Shown piece by piece: positions 42,019 to 51,709 of a DNA stretch of 64,000 nucleotides (position 1 is the first letter of the stretch; every line of letters begins with the position of its first letter). The translations under genes were made by a program, and so were the position numbers. The notes under the pieces are model-generated. The model did not search any database. It saw only the letters and a program-made list of their open reading frames with translations, and was not told where the DNA came from. This DNA comes from Liopterus haemorrhoidalis (lineage: Eukaryota > Arthropoda > Insecta > Coleoptera > Dytiscidae): assembly GCA_963971575.1 (NCBI GenBank), contig OZ020616.1:15159575-15223574 (forward strand), given 5' to 3'.

Positions 42019-42254
42019 TGTAGCGTATTTTATTATTCAATTTAAGTAATTACAGGTATATAACAATTTATCATTACATAACAGAGTCACGTTAACAGTC
42101 TATAGTCACAATAACACAGTCCATAACCGCTGCCGACGAACAACTAACTAATGTTCGCAGTACACACACGTATACTTCCCCCACGCCCGTATGTCCGTCT
42201 CCCTCACCACAGACACATAGACGTACAGTCTCTACAAAAAGTCCGTTCGCTACA
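42019..42254 (-). repeat. 5' LTR of the Gypsy element
   Basis: 236 bp, identical to 36402-36637. In element orientation it is the 5' LTR and should contain the promoter, but I did not find a clear TATA box. Confidence 0.97.
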
Positions 42255-42258
42255 CATA

Positions 42259-42915
42259 TTTAAATTTTAGTAGGAAAAATTATCTTTTAAAAATAATAAT
42301 TTTGAGGCTTTGTTTTCTTTAAGCCGACATGGTTGCTTCACGAGCATATTTTTGAAAATGAAAAAAAAATGATTTTCTAATAAAAATCGTTCTAAACATT
42401 GTATATTATTGTCTAAATGTTGTAAATATAATATCTTATTTTTAACCCTAAAACTTATCCCAAAATTTTCTTACCTATCTGAAAAACCTATCCTAAAAAA
42501 ATAATAGGAACGAAAAATGATTCGCATTTAAAACGTATAATACCTTTGCCGGCTATAATTTACCTTATAACCTACTGATTTTGTGAGGTCTATAAATTAA
42601 GGTCGCAAGTTATCCCCACCACAAATGACTATTTCCGCTTTCAGTATACTTGCACGCTTGCTTCGGACGCTTTGTGTTGCAAAGCGCCCGATTGTTTTTA
42701 ATTTGTTTATAAGTTTTAAGGCATAAAAAAGAGGCTATAGCTTGCGGAAAGATTATCCGAACAAGTTGGTGCAAACCAGACTCTCGTACGATAATTAAGA
42801 ACAATAATGCTTTTTGCTTGATTTTAATAAAAAAAAAAAAAAATCAGTGTCCCTGAGTTTCATAAAACAGGATTATTTTACCATAAATGCTGCCATTTTT
42901 TTTTTTAATTTAATT
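42259..42915. other. CMTR2 intron 1, no recognised feature
   Basis: AT-rich, with an A-run at about 42827. No supportable frame or repeat boundary. Confidence 0.45.
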
Positions 42916-42918
42916 TTC

Positions 42919-43038
42919 TTGCTGCTATGGAGCCAGGACAATTTTTATTTGAGAGAATTTCCATGCCTGAACGGGATTCGAACCCGAGACCTTTGCAACG
43001 CAGAGCACATGTGTTACCACTACGCTATGCCGGTCGGT
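42919..43038 (-). repeat. tRNA-derived SINE, minus copy
   Basis: The best-preserved copy of the family. On the minus strand it begins GACCGACCGGCATAGCGTAG, then an A-box-like segment and the B box GGGTTCGAATCCC, then CATGGAAATTCTCTCAAATA and AAAATTGTCCTGGCTCC. Other copies: 12917-13069 and 26371-26495. Confidence 0.85.
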
Positions 43039-43067
43039 CATTCTTTAGTAATGAGGGAACATGCATA

Positions 43068-43370
43068 CACTGAGCCGCAGTAAGGGGGCGGCTGAGGGGG
43101 TGACGGCCCTGGGCGCACTAAGGAAAAGGGCGCTGACGGGCTTGACTAAGGGTCGCCATTGTGAAGATGAGGACCATTTTTTTGCACATCACTTAGATTT
43201 TGGGAGGTGAGGACCTTTTTTTTGCTTGTCACTTGGATTTTGAGAGGTCAGGACCTTTTTCTTTTGCTCATTACTTGGATTTTGGGAGGTGAGAACCTTG
43301 TTTTTATTTGCTAAGGGCGCCAAAACACGGCTCTGCCCCTAGCGCAAGTTTTCCTTACTGCGGCTCTGTG
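43068..43370. mobile_element. MITE with CACTGAGCCGCAGTAAG ends
   Basis: CACTGAGCCGCAGTAAG on the left and CTTACTGCGGCTCTGTG on the right are inverted repeats with one mismatch. The interior has tandem GATTTTGGGAGGTGAGGACC modules, the reverse-strand form of the module found in the hAT MITEs at 8341 and 32460. No exact 8-bp target duplication. Confidence 0.75.
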
Positions 43371-43388
43371 CATACATGCATACATACA

Positions 43389-43864
43389 TATAGGCCATTT
43401 CAAACATTTAGGCGGAACTAGATTTTGAAATCTAGTAATTTTTATCTATTAATTCGGACTTATGATCATTTTGCTTAAGCTTTGTAAATCATACTCACAT
43501 TGCAAATTCTAGATTAAATTGATTGGCATTCATCGTATTCAACATTTTTCATTGTATTTTAATTTTTTGTCATACTTAATAAAAATTTCTCATTTATTTA
43601 TATTTTTTGTCTTCCAAATATGCAGAAAAGTTTTATAATTGTGGTTTTTTGTATAAAAGTGAAATAAAAACATAGTTATTGTATCGTTATTTAAATTTTT
43701 GATAAATGTCATTCGTTTCCATAGTTTCACTGTTGGATTTTAAAATTTTCACATACTAAACGTAATGTTAAACATGAAATAACCCAAGCAAGGTCCCTTC
43801 TCGTGACAACCTAAAAGAACGAAATTCCTATTTAGTTCCGCCTAAACGTTTGGAATAGCCTGTA
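43389..43864. mobile_element. AGGCGGAACTA MITE family, copy at 43.4 kb
   Basis: Inverted ends (left ATTTAGGCGGAACTAGATTT, right AGTTCCGCCTAAACGTTTGG, then AATAGCCTGTA). The right 110 bp are almost identical to those of 62812-63214 (AACCCAAGCAAGGTCCCTTC shared). A third partial copy is at about 5250-5345. No coding. Confidence 0.8.
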
Positions 43865-44095
43865 CACACAAACGAAGTAATTTATATATAAGTATGGATA
43901 TAAATCCAGGTTTTATTTATTACTTAATTTTTTATATGACGAGTCTAATTTCAACAATTTTTATGATACTGTAGAGTAGCGATGGCGTACCTTTTTTCCC
44001 AGACGGGTCAAAATTGAATTTGAAATTTTGTAGATTCAAATCGCGGGTCAAATATATAATGCGTAAATAAAAATGTGCCGCTTTAGGGTCTAAGT

Positions 44096-44977
44096 CAGGG
44101 GGCGGCAACCTTTTTTACTAAGTGGGCATATTTCAAAAATGCAGAAGTTCGATGGGCACCGAGGGACAAAGTGGGGGGGGGGGGGTAAAATTAAAATTGA
44201 TTCCGTGCAACCTCAAGCGGCCACCAATGGAACTAATATGAAAGAGAGGTGGAGGGGTGAAGGGGGCCTTTTTTATCTCCGCGAGATAACTGGAACAATA
44301 ATATTAACATTATTGCTTTCTTTCATATTGGGTCTATATTGGGAATAGTTTTAAAATTTAGTTTTACAATTAAATTTAATGAATATTAAATTATATTTAT
44401 TTATAAAACTATAACACTACTAGTCTTCTTGATAGTACCTTTATAGGGGAAACTTTTTAAGATCGCAGCGCCATATGCGGCAAAGCTGGATCATTCGAAA
44501 GTGACATTAAACTGTTACTCGTGTATTTGTTTACCTGGTAAAAATGAACACGAGTTGTATTTTTCCTGTTTTCCGAGCTTTTTTTAATTTAAAGGTAATC
44601 TACGATTTACAAGATATGTAATAATATACTATTCTAAAGAAATTTCAAGGAAATTTTTAGTTTTTCATTGTATTTTTAATTCTTTTTGACTGTCTATCAA
44701 TATAATAACAATAAAAATATGGTAAATATATTACTTTAAATTAATATCTCTGCCTGAAAAAGTAGAAGGGCCTTTTAATATATCAACTGATGATTTAGGC
44801 AATTTTTGCGTGCGATTAATGCTTTTTTCAGTCTTTTTTTGGACGTGAAAAATCACTTTCCATAAAATGCAACGAGCCAACATGCATGTATGGGCTTGGA
44901 TTTTTGCTCATTTTTAGTTTTTGAGTCCATAAAAACTTACGATCCACTTTCTCTCTGCCTCCAAACGTTGTTTCAAT

Positions 44978-45056
<79 letters not shown>

Positions 45057-45366
45057 TGATTTAGGTAAATTATGTAATGTTTAAGAAGAATTCTTCCTTA
45101 TTCACGATTTACATTGCGGCACACAACAAAATTGATTGTTTTTTTTCCATGATACACAAAAATAAAACACAAACAACAAAAAAACACGTAATTATCCATT
45201 GAACAAAACAAAACAATGTGACTTTCGTATCTTTCGCAAATTGCCAGCAGATGTCAGGGCGCTTAGGAAGTTTCCCCTATTACTAAAAGCGGCTCGGAAA
45301 TAGAATTTCGCATGGTTAGGCGGGCACTTAGAAATTGCTACGCGGGCACCGCGTTGCCGACCCCTG
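44096..45366. mobile_element. hAT element with CAGGGG(G)CGGCAAC ends
   Basis: CAGGGGGCGGCAACC on the left, GTTGCCGACCCCTG on the right, and an exact 8-bp target duplication GTCTAAGT (44088-44095, 45367-45374). The 1.27-kb interior has no transposase and contains a (TA)n tract at 44980-45053. It lies in CMTR2 intron 1. Confidence 0.92.
44980..45053. repeat. (TA)n microsatellite
   Basis: About 37 uninterrupted TA units inside the hAT element. Confidence 0.97.
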
Positions 45367-45379
45367 GTCTAAGTATATA

Positions 45380-46869
45380 CAGTCATGTGCGTAAAAATAG
45401 CAGTGGTTTAATGCAAATGGTAAAATTGTATTTATTTTATTTAAAGTTATTTATTTATGTAGTTGCATTACATTTATAGTATAGATAATAAGTCTATAAC
45501 ATAATTAAGCATTGAATTTTTTAAATAAATATGTAAGTAGCCCCTTAAACAAACTAAAAATATCATTTTTCTAGTGTTCGTAAAAATAGCAGTGTCCATA
45601 AGTTTTCTCATGTTTTACTAAACTAGCTAACCAAACAGTTTTATTCTTTAATAAATTTTTAAGTATATTGAAAAGTAAGTTGAGTTTATATTTAAAACCA
45701 CGGAAAATATTAAATATCTTTTTTATTTTTTGTAAAAATGGGAAGGGCTAAACTTTGCACACAAGACAAACTCAGTTGATTTTACAAATGCTGATTTTTG
45801 GTAAAACTTCTAAAATGGTATCTAATGCCAAAAGTGGACTCTAGAACCTGTAAGTCGGGGTCGGATATCTAAAACTTCGACGACAACATATAGAACAATT
45901 GTAAGGTATGCAAAGTTAAACCCTTTTCTTACTTCTACACAAATAAAAAACGAATTAGACCTGCCAATTTCTGCATCAACTATAAGAAAAGGCCTTATAA
46001 AAGCAAATCTGAAAGCCAGAAGACCAAGAAAAACTCCGCTGTTAAATAAGAGACAACGGGAAAATAGAATTTAATTTGCCAAAGAACACCAACTTTGGGT
46101 GGGGCAAAAAGATGCAATATTCTTTGGTCTGAAATAAAAATTGTTTTATTTAATCCTGGTATCTGCCAGAAGCAAGTACGCAGGCCTCCATGCACGAGGT
46201 ACAATCCTAAGTACACTACAAAGACAATAAAACATGGCGGATGTAGTGTTATAGCATGCGGATATTTTTCTTGGAACGGGGTGGGCCCTATTTTCTGAAT
46301 TAAAGATATAATGGACGCGAATGTTTATGTCAGTATCTTGCAGTATGTCATGCTTCCCTTTGCAGAGAAGGAAATGCCTTTAAAATGGATATTTATGCAA
46401 TATAATGATCTAAAGCACAATTCGCGCAAAGCAAAAAATTGATTTAATGAAAATATGGTTACTGTTATGGGTTGGCCAGCTCAATCTCCGGACTTAAATC
46501 CTATAGTGAACTTGTGGGCTAATGTAAAAATTAAAATATCTTCTTCAAAACCTGCTAACAAAGAAGAATTATGAGGAGAAATTGAAACAGCTTGGAAATC
46601 TATTAAGTAATGCCGGTAGCTAATTGCCGCGAAGATGTGTAGAAGTAATACGAAGAAAAGGTTATGGAACCAAATATTAAAGAAATAATAAAGAATATTT
46701 AATATTAAAATGAGTTTTATTTATTTTATGAAGTGTACTGCTATATTTATGAACAGCGTAAGAGCATATACTATATATATATATATATTTTTTTTTATTA
46801 CTTAAACCAACTTTTTTTTGTATTTATTCTAATATTTTTCTGATACTGCTATTTTTACGCACATGACTG
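45380..46869 (+). mobile_element. Tc1 transposon with decayed transposase
   Basis: TIR CAGTCATGTGCGTAAAAATA (then GCAG) is mirrored exactly at 46869, with TA on both sides (45378-45379, 46870-46871). A second copy of the GCGTAAAAATAGCAGTG motif (as TTCGTAAAAATAGCAGTG) at about 45578 is an internal subterminal repeat. The transposase remnant runs 45737-46660: the HTH part ends KARRPRKTPLLNKRQREN, and the DDE end is WPAQSPDLNPIVNLW, where the usual catalytic Glu of ENLW is Val. Many stops; dead copy. Confidence 0.92.
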
Positions 46870-46904
46870 TATGTGTATCCACCTGCTAGTCTCGTTAACT
46901 CTAC

Positions 46905-47156
46905 ATGAGCTAGCGGCCTTGTGTTGCTGTGTATAATACAGGTATATGATAGTTAATAGTTGAATTTCATCTCAATGTGCTTGCTTATACCCAAACTTAG
47001 TTATCTAGAAAACTCTCTTTAGAATCTTCAGAACTACAAAGATCTTCCTTTGTACAGGTCATTTGAAATCGTCATACGGGTCACCGTGTGACACACGAGT
47101 CGTACGTTCGCCATCATTGCTATAGACAATAAAGAATTATTATTATTATTATTTTT
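46905..47156 (+). repeat. LINE 3'-terminal fragment abutting the CMTR2 exon 2 acceptor
   Basis: Sequence ending CAATAAAGAATTATTATTATTATT, split by a T-run and then TTTTTTTGCAG. The ATT-repeat tail resembles those of the CR1/Jockey-like LINEs in this window (30690-30717). No reading frame is kept. The T-rich tract of the exon 2 acceptor directly continues from it. Confidence 0.45.
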
Positions 47157-47162
47157 TTGCAG

Positions 47163-47321
47163 GCTTGGTGCAAATTTTACGAAATTCTGTCGAATTACAA
47201 AGTAGTCCCTGAGAAAGTAGCTACAACTGGTGAATTCAATTCCGTTCATCTGTGTGAAGCACCAGGTGCTTTCATAACATCCCTTAATCATTATCTTAGA
47301 ACGAATTATGATAAAATTGAG
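47163..47321 (+). CDS. CMTR2: CMTR2, exon 2 (SAM-binding motif I)
   Basis: 53 codons, phase 0 at both ends (acceptor TTTTGCAG, donor GAG/GTAGGG). It encodes [15 protein letters not shown], then [20 protein letters not shown]. Human CMTR2 reads AWCKFHEIL and [19 protein letters not shown] here. The first catalytic Lys (residue 120, AWCK) and the SAM-binding EAPGAF (148-153) of the RrmJ/FtsJ fold are both present. Confidence 0.95.
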
Positions 47322-47375
47322 GTAGGGTTAGTGTAATTTTACATTTCTGCACATTGGAAATATTAATTTTTTTAG

Positions 47376-47561
47376 TGGAATTGGATTGGTAACAGTCTTA
47401 ACCCAGAGTATGAAGGTAATAACTTATCTGAGATGATACCTGATAATAGACTGATTGCAAATACACGTTCCAATTGGAATTTTGGACTGGATAACACTGG
47501 CGATATTACTAAATATTACAATGTGAAATCGTTACTTGAAACAGTTGAAAAGTATAATGAA
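47376..47561 (+). CDS. CMTR2: CMTR2, exon 3
   Basis: 62 codons, phase 0 at both ends (acceptor TTTTTTTAG, donor GAA/GTAAGT). It begins WNWIGNSLNPEYEGNN and includes DNRLIANTRSNWNFGLDNTG, then DITKYYNV. The human counterpart has NTLNPYHEAND and FGPDNTGDIM. The intron before it is only 54 nt, unlike introns 1 and 4. Confidence 0.95.
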
Positions 47562-48399
47562 GTAAGTGTTTCTTCCACCATTCTTTAAGGTAAAAAATTA
47601 TTAAATGAAAAACAATTAAATAAATATGAAATAAAATTATTTAAGAAACATGAATACTTAATAGCAAATAATAGGTATTATTATTTGCTTTTAAATATTT
47701 TTAATTATATTTATTTTTATTATGCTCCACTTTCAGATAGCTCAATAGTAACGAAAATGTTGAAATCAAAATAGAAGTTACTTGAACACTTGTAAATAAA
47801 AATACTTTCCTTACAAGTCGTTGTAGAGATTACAATTTTTCGTAAACCGTAAAATACCGTGAGTTTATTTTATCCTAGAACATAGAGGTTTCATTTCTAT
47901 AACAACGGATGGAATATAATTAGGAATAAATAAATAGGAATGAAAAATTAAAAATATATTTATTAAACACGCATAAAATTTAAAATTTGGTAAAAACAAA
48001 ATAAAAATAATCTACAACAAATGTTCAAATATTCCGCCATTCATAAAATGTCATAGATAATTTATTATTATTATTATAAAACTTCAATATGTAGTTAAAC
48101 CTAACCTCTCTATTAAAACTTTCATGTTTCCAGTTTTTTATAGTGCACGATATCTGATCACCTTTTTAATTCTTGAATAGAATGACCTTATATTTTAACA
48201 TATTTTAATTTCGCACCCTGTACGTCATATTCGTTGAAATTAAAGTTATTTAGTATACTCCATCAATGTACAAATGAGATATTTGTAAGACTAGTTTGAT
48301 AAAAGCACACTGGCGCTAGTGATGCTGACGTCATTTTGGATATTATAATTTGGATTACACAATCAATATGCATTCTTGATTTTTGCAAATGTTTGTTAG
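47562..48399. other. CMTR2 intron 3; nothing else recognised
   Basis: An 838-nt AT-rich intron. A minus-strand open stretch at 48263-48517 overlaps exon 4 antisense and is not a gene. Confidence 0.6.
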
Positions 48400-48520
48400 G
48401 TGCTGCTTGTGACAGCAGATGGCAGTGTCGACTGCATGTCAGATCCTGGAAATCAAGAGAATCTCGTTGAACATCTACATTTTTGTGAATTCGTAACAGC
48501 CCTATCAATGCTTGCACAAG
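48400..48520 (+). CDS. CMTR2: CMTR2, exon 4 (catalytic Asp)
   Basis: 40 codons plus one base (acceptor TTTGTTAG, donor CAAG/GTATGT, phase 1). It encodes [20 protein letters not shown], then [16 protein letters not shown]. The human enzyme has HLVTADGSFDCQGNPGEQE. The catalytic Asp is residue 238 (TADGS). The split Gly codon is completed 12.7 kb downstream in exon 5. Confidence 0.95.
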
Positions 48521-48847
48521 GTATGTTTACGTTTTATTTTGATAAATACATTTTCTGTAAGTGTAAAATAGCATTCTTGTGATATTCTATAAGAGATATT
48601 CATTCGGCAACACTGGAAATATATTAAGTTGATGTATAAGTGTCTTTTTTTTTTAATATAAAATTTTGGCAACCTAACAAAAATATTGCATGGTCTTTTC
48701 AGATTAGGAAAAATCGTGAATAGATAATATTTATAATTTGACAAACCATCAAACCTTAAAATTTCATCTATTACATTATATATTTATCTTCGAATACCTA
48801 ATAATTGGCTCAGTTTGGGCACTAGACGCTTTATTTTAAAAACTAGC

Positions 48848-49930
48848 GAAATAATAATAATAATAATAAGTACAACTCTCTCGGGAGGAGTACAACAGAG
48901 TTACCGGTTCGGTGAAACGAGGCGAGACAGACATGTTGTCAAAAGAACACATGAGTAAAAGTATGCACTCTGTGTTCTTCAAACATATTAAAAGTCTAGA
49001 GTTGTCCACCGAACTCACGTTCTCGTTTCTTAAGTCTGCTGGTTTGAGATCGGAAACAGAAGGTTTTGTGTTTGCGTGTCAGGATGGTGTTATAAATACT
49101 TTGGCATACAGGGCCCGCATATTCCAAATAGCGGAGTCCACACTCTGTAGGTTGTGCCACCACCATTCTGAAACGATAATGCACATTCTGTCTGCTTGTC
49201 CATCTCTTGCAGCGTCGAGCTACGTGTCTCGACATAATGCTGCTCTCCGCGTGCTCTACTATCATCTTAGACATGCCTATGGTATTGACCAAATACCGGG
49301 TTATACCGTACGTCCCTTCTGACATAGAATCGGTGGTGGAAAATTCCAAGTGCCGAATTTATTGGAATTACTCCTTCCCCACCTCGAGGTTACTGACAGC
49401 CACTAAGCCGGACATAACCCTCCTGGATATCGAGACCAAACAGATGTTTGTGATCGAATTCTTAAGTCCAGCTGAGAAGAATATCTCTCTCAAGGAGGAG
49501 GAAAGAGGTCCAAGTATATGAACCTCTTGTCCGAGCTTAGAAAGCTGTATCCCGGGTATAAAGTTAAGCTTGTAGTCCTGATAGTTTGGTGTTTTGGGTG
49601 GCATGAAAGCCTCCTATCGAAGGGAAATCAAGTCCATTCCCGTCTGCAGATCTTCTGCCAACTTTTTGATCTGCAGGATGCAGAAAGCAGTGCTGCTCGG
49701 GTCACTCCGCATTGTGCGGGCATTGGATCTAGCGTAATTTCCGCGGCTGCATATCGCCAGGGTTTGGGATGCAGTCATGTGTATTTAGCTCCACTAGTCT
49801 CTAGTATGACGCGGCTCAAAAGGTTGCTTAAGTTTGAGATTAGTGGACGCTTGTCAAGACCTGACAAACCCCATAATATTATGGTTAAGGCGGCGATTCA
49901 ATCGGGGACGCAAACCAGTTTTCGCTAGAT
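48848..49930 (+). mobile_element. Restriction-like-endonuclease LINE, C-terminal part, at a TAA repeat (Dong/R4-like)
   Basis: A (TAA)n tract at 48848-48868 is followed by three staggered frames. The first (48912-49322) has the CCHC motif CRLCHHHSETIMHILSAC, the second (49207-49521) the endonuclease box KPDITLLDIETKQMFVIEF, and the third (49518-49928) the C-terminus to QTSFR. The CCHC plus (K/R)PD...D/E combination is that of R2/R4/NeSL-type elements with a restriction-like endonuclease. The RT is missing (5' truncation) and frameshifts at about 49320 and 49510 kill it. A related fragment at 6214-6325 is also flanked by TAA repeats. Confidence 0.72.
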
Positions 49931-49934
49931 TTGC

Positions 49935-50460
49935 ATGCATACAAACACATTCCTATTAATCTTAAAAACAACAAATTTGACAAGAATTTGGTTTCCTTTA
50001 GAGCGATCAGAATTTATAGTAGAACAACCTTATATTTTTATTTTTCATTAAAACTAAATAGTTTTCGAGATGAATTGGTAAATATAATTTTCTGTATCTG
50101 TATCAATGTTAAAAATAGTTCAGCTGTTATCCGTTAGACTGTGGGCCGTGCGCTTCTATATCAAATTTATTTCCACATGCGCTTCGCCAATCGAAGCATT
50201 AGTTTCTTTTATGGCTAGCCATAAACTGATTAGATTAGACTCTATTTAGCATTATTTTGCTACATAAACAAATATTAATACTTGGTAAATATAATTTATA
50301 TGATATATTTAAAAGTAAATCTAAAGTATATAATTTTAACTAAACGTTCAAATAACAAATAGGTAAAATGACATTTTTATTTTTATTCAGTAAGGCAATA
50401 AATAAAATAGCCGAAAAAGTTTAAAATATAGTTTATTATCAGAATAATACAATAATATCT
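49935..50460. other. CMTR2 intron 4, AT-rich, no feature
   Basis: No supportable frame or boundary. A short plus frame at 49931-50137 has no domain. Confidence 0.45.
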
Positions 50461-51344
50461 CTAAGGACCAATAAGATATCGACTTTCTTTTTGCTTATAA
50501 AGATTATCCATACAAATACCAAAAAACTTATATCAGGATTTTGTCCTAATCAACCCCTAAAGGGGTGAATCTACAATCGGGGTGAACTATACATCCCTTC
50601 GTATTTCCTGTGTTTGTTGAGTTAAAACGTTTCTTTCTGGCAAATAGGTGTCTTTTTAAAATATCTCGAAATTTTTTTGACAGTTTTCTAAAATGTCACC
50701 CCTAAAGGGTGAAAAGGGGTGAATTATGATTTCAAGGATTCTTTAATTTCTCTTATGACCAGTAAAATATAGATTTGGTTTTTTCTTATAAAGATTACCA
50801 ATACAAAGGCCGAAAACCTTATTTCAGGATTTTGTCCTAATCAAGCCCTAAATAGGTGAATCTACATTCGGACTTAATTATACATCCCGTCGTATTTCCT
50901 GTATTTGTTGAGTCATAAAATTTCTTTTTGGCTGATGGTCGTCTTTTTTAAATATCTCGAAATGGTTTTGACAATTTTTTAAAATTGCATCCTTAAAGGG
51001 TCAAATTAGATTTCAAGGATTCCTTAATGTTCTTAGGACCAATAAAATATCGACTTGATTTTTGCATATAAAGATTACCCATACAAATGCAAAAAACTTG
51101 CAGAAAGGATTTTTTTTCCCAATCAACCCCTAAAGGGGCGAATCTACATTCGGGGTGAAATATACATCCCGTCGTATGTCCTGTGTTTGTTGAGTCATAG
51201 CATTTAAAATGGCACACAGATGTCATTTTAAAATATCTCTAAATAATTTTGAGTTTTTTTTAATTTCACCCTTAAAGGAGTAAATGGGTATTTTTTATTC
51301 GACAGAACGTTGCTTGGACATAGATACATGAAATTCGCAAAAAC
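50461..51344 (+). repeat. Tandem repeat, about 270-295-bp unit, three copies, running into the assembly gap
   Basis: Units begin near 50461, 50755 and 51025 with AAGGACCAATAAGATATCGA or variants. Each contains CAACCCCTAAAGGGGTGAAT and CATCCC-TCGTATTTCCTGTG. The array ends at the 200-N gap, so the true copy number is unknown and the gap is likely caused by it. The CCCCTAAAGGGG palindrome recurs in each unit. Confidence 0.85.
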
Positions 51345-51544
51345 NNNNNNNNNNNNNNNNNNNNNNNNNNNNNNNNNNNNNNNNNNNNNNNNNNNNNNNN
51401 NNNNNNNNNNNNNNNNNNNNNNNNNNNNNNNNNNNNNNNNNNNNNNNNNNNNNNNNNNNNNNNNNNNNNNNNNNNNNNNNNNNNNNNNNNNNNNNNNNNN
51501 NNNNNNNNNNNNNNNNNNNNNNNNNNNNNNNNNNNNNNNNNNNN
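51345..51544. other. Assembly gap (200 N)
   Basis: Exactly 200 N, probably an arbitrary-length placeholder. Anything that seems to read through it is not sequence. Confidence 1.
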
Positions 51545-51709
51545 AATATTATGGTTAATGTTCCGTATAAGCAGTGATGGGCGCGTAAGTTACATGATGT
51601 AAGTTACCTCGTTGTTGACGCGTAAACAATTGATGTAAAGTAAACACCACAGAACACAATATATTAAGAACGGACACTGGCAGCAAAAAAAATTAGTACG
51701 TTCCCTCTA

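Larger units (their letters stand above)
36402..42254 (-). mobile_element. Complete Ty3/Gypsy LTR retrotransposon with a captured macrodomain
   Basis: A 5853-bp element lies antisense in CMTR2 intron 1. The two 236-bp LTRs (TG...CA) are identical as far as I can compare them. The 4-bp target duplication is CATA (36398-36401, 42255-42258). In element order it has LTR, an 18-nt primer site, gag, pol in the -1 frame, a polypurine tract and LTR; there is no env frame. Both frames are open throughout, so insertion is recent and the element may still be active. Its CpG-rich coding sequence differs markedly from the AT-rich host. The pol order is protease, RT, RNase H, integrase (Metaviridae). I cannot assign the lineage from sequence alone. 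Confidence 0.97.

Noticed and set aside
48263..48517. Minus-strand open frame over CMTR2 exon 4
   Set aside because: Antisense to a conserved exon; no domain.
50461..51344. CRISPR array
   Set aside because: Units are about 280 bp, diverged and in a eukaryotic intron; no short identical repeats with unique spacers.
51310..51558. Open frame running through the run of N
   Set aside because: Crosses the assembly gap; not sequence.
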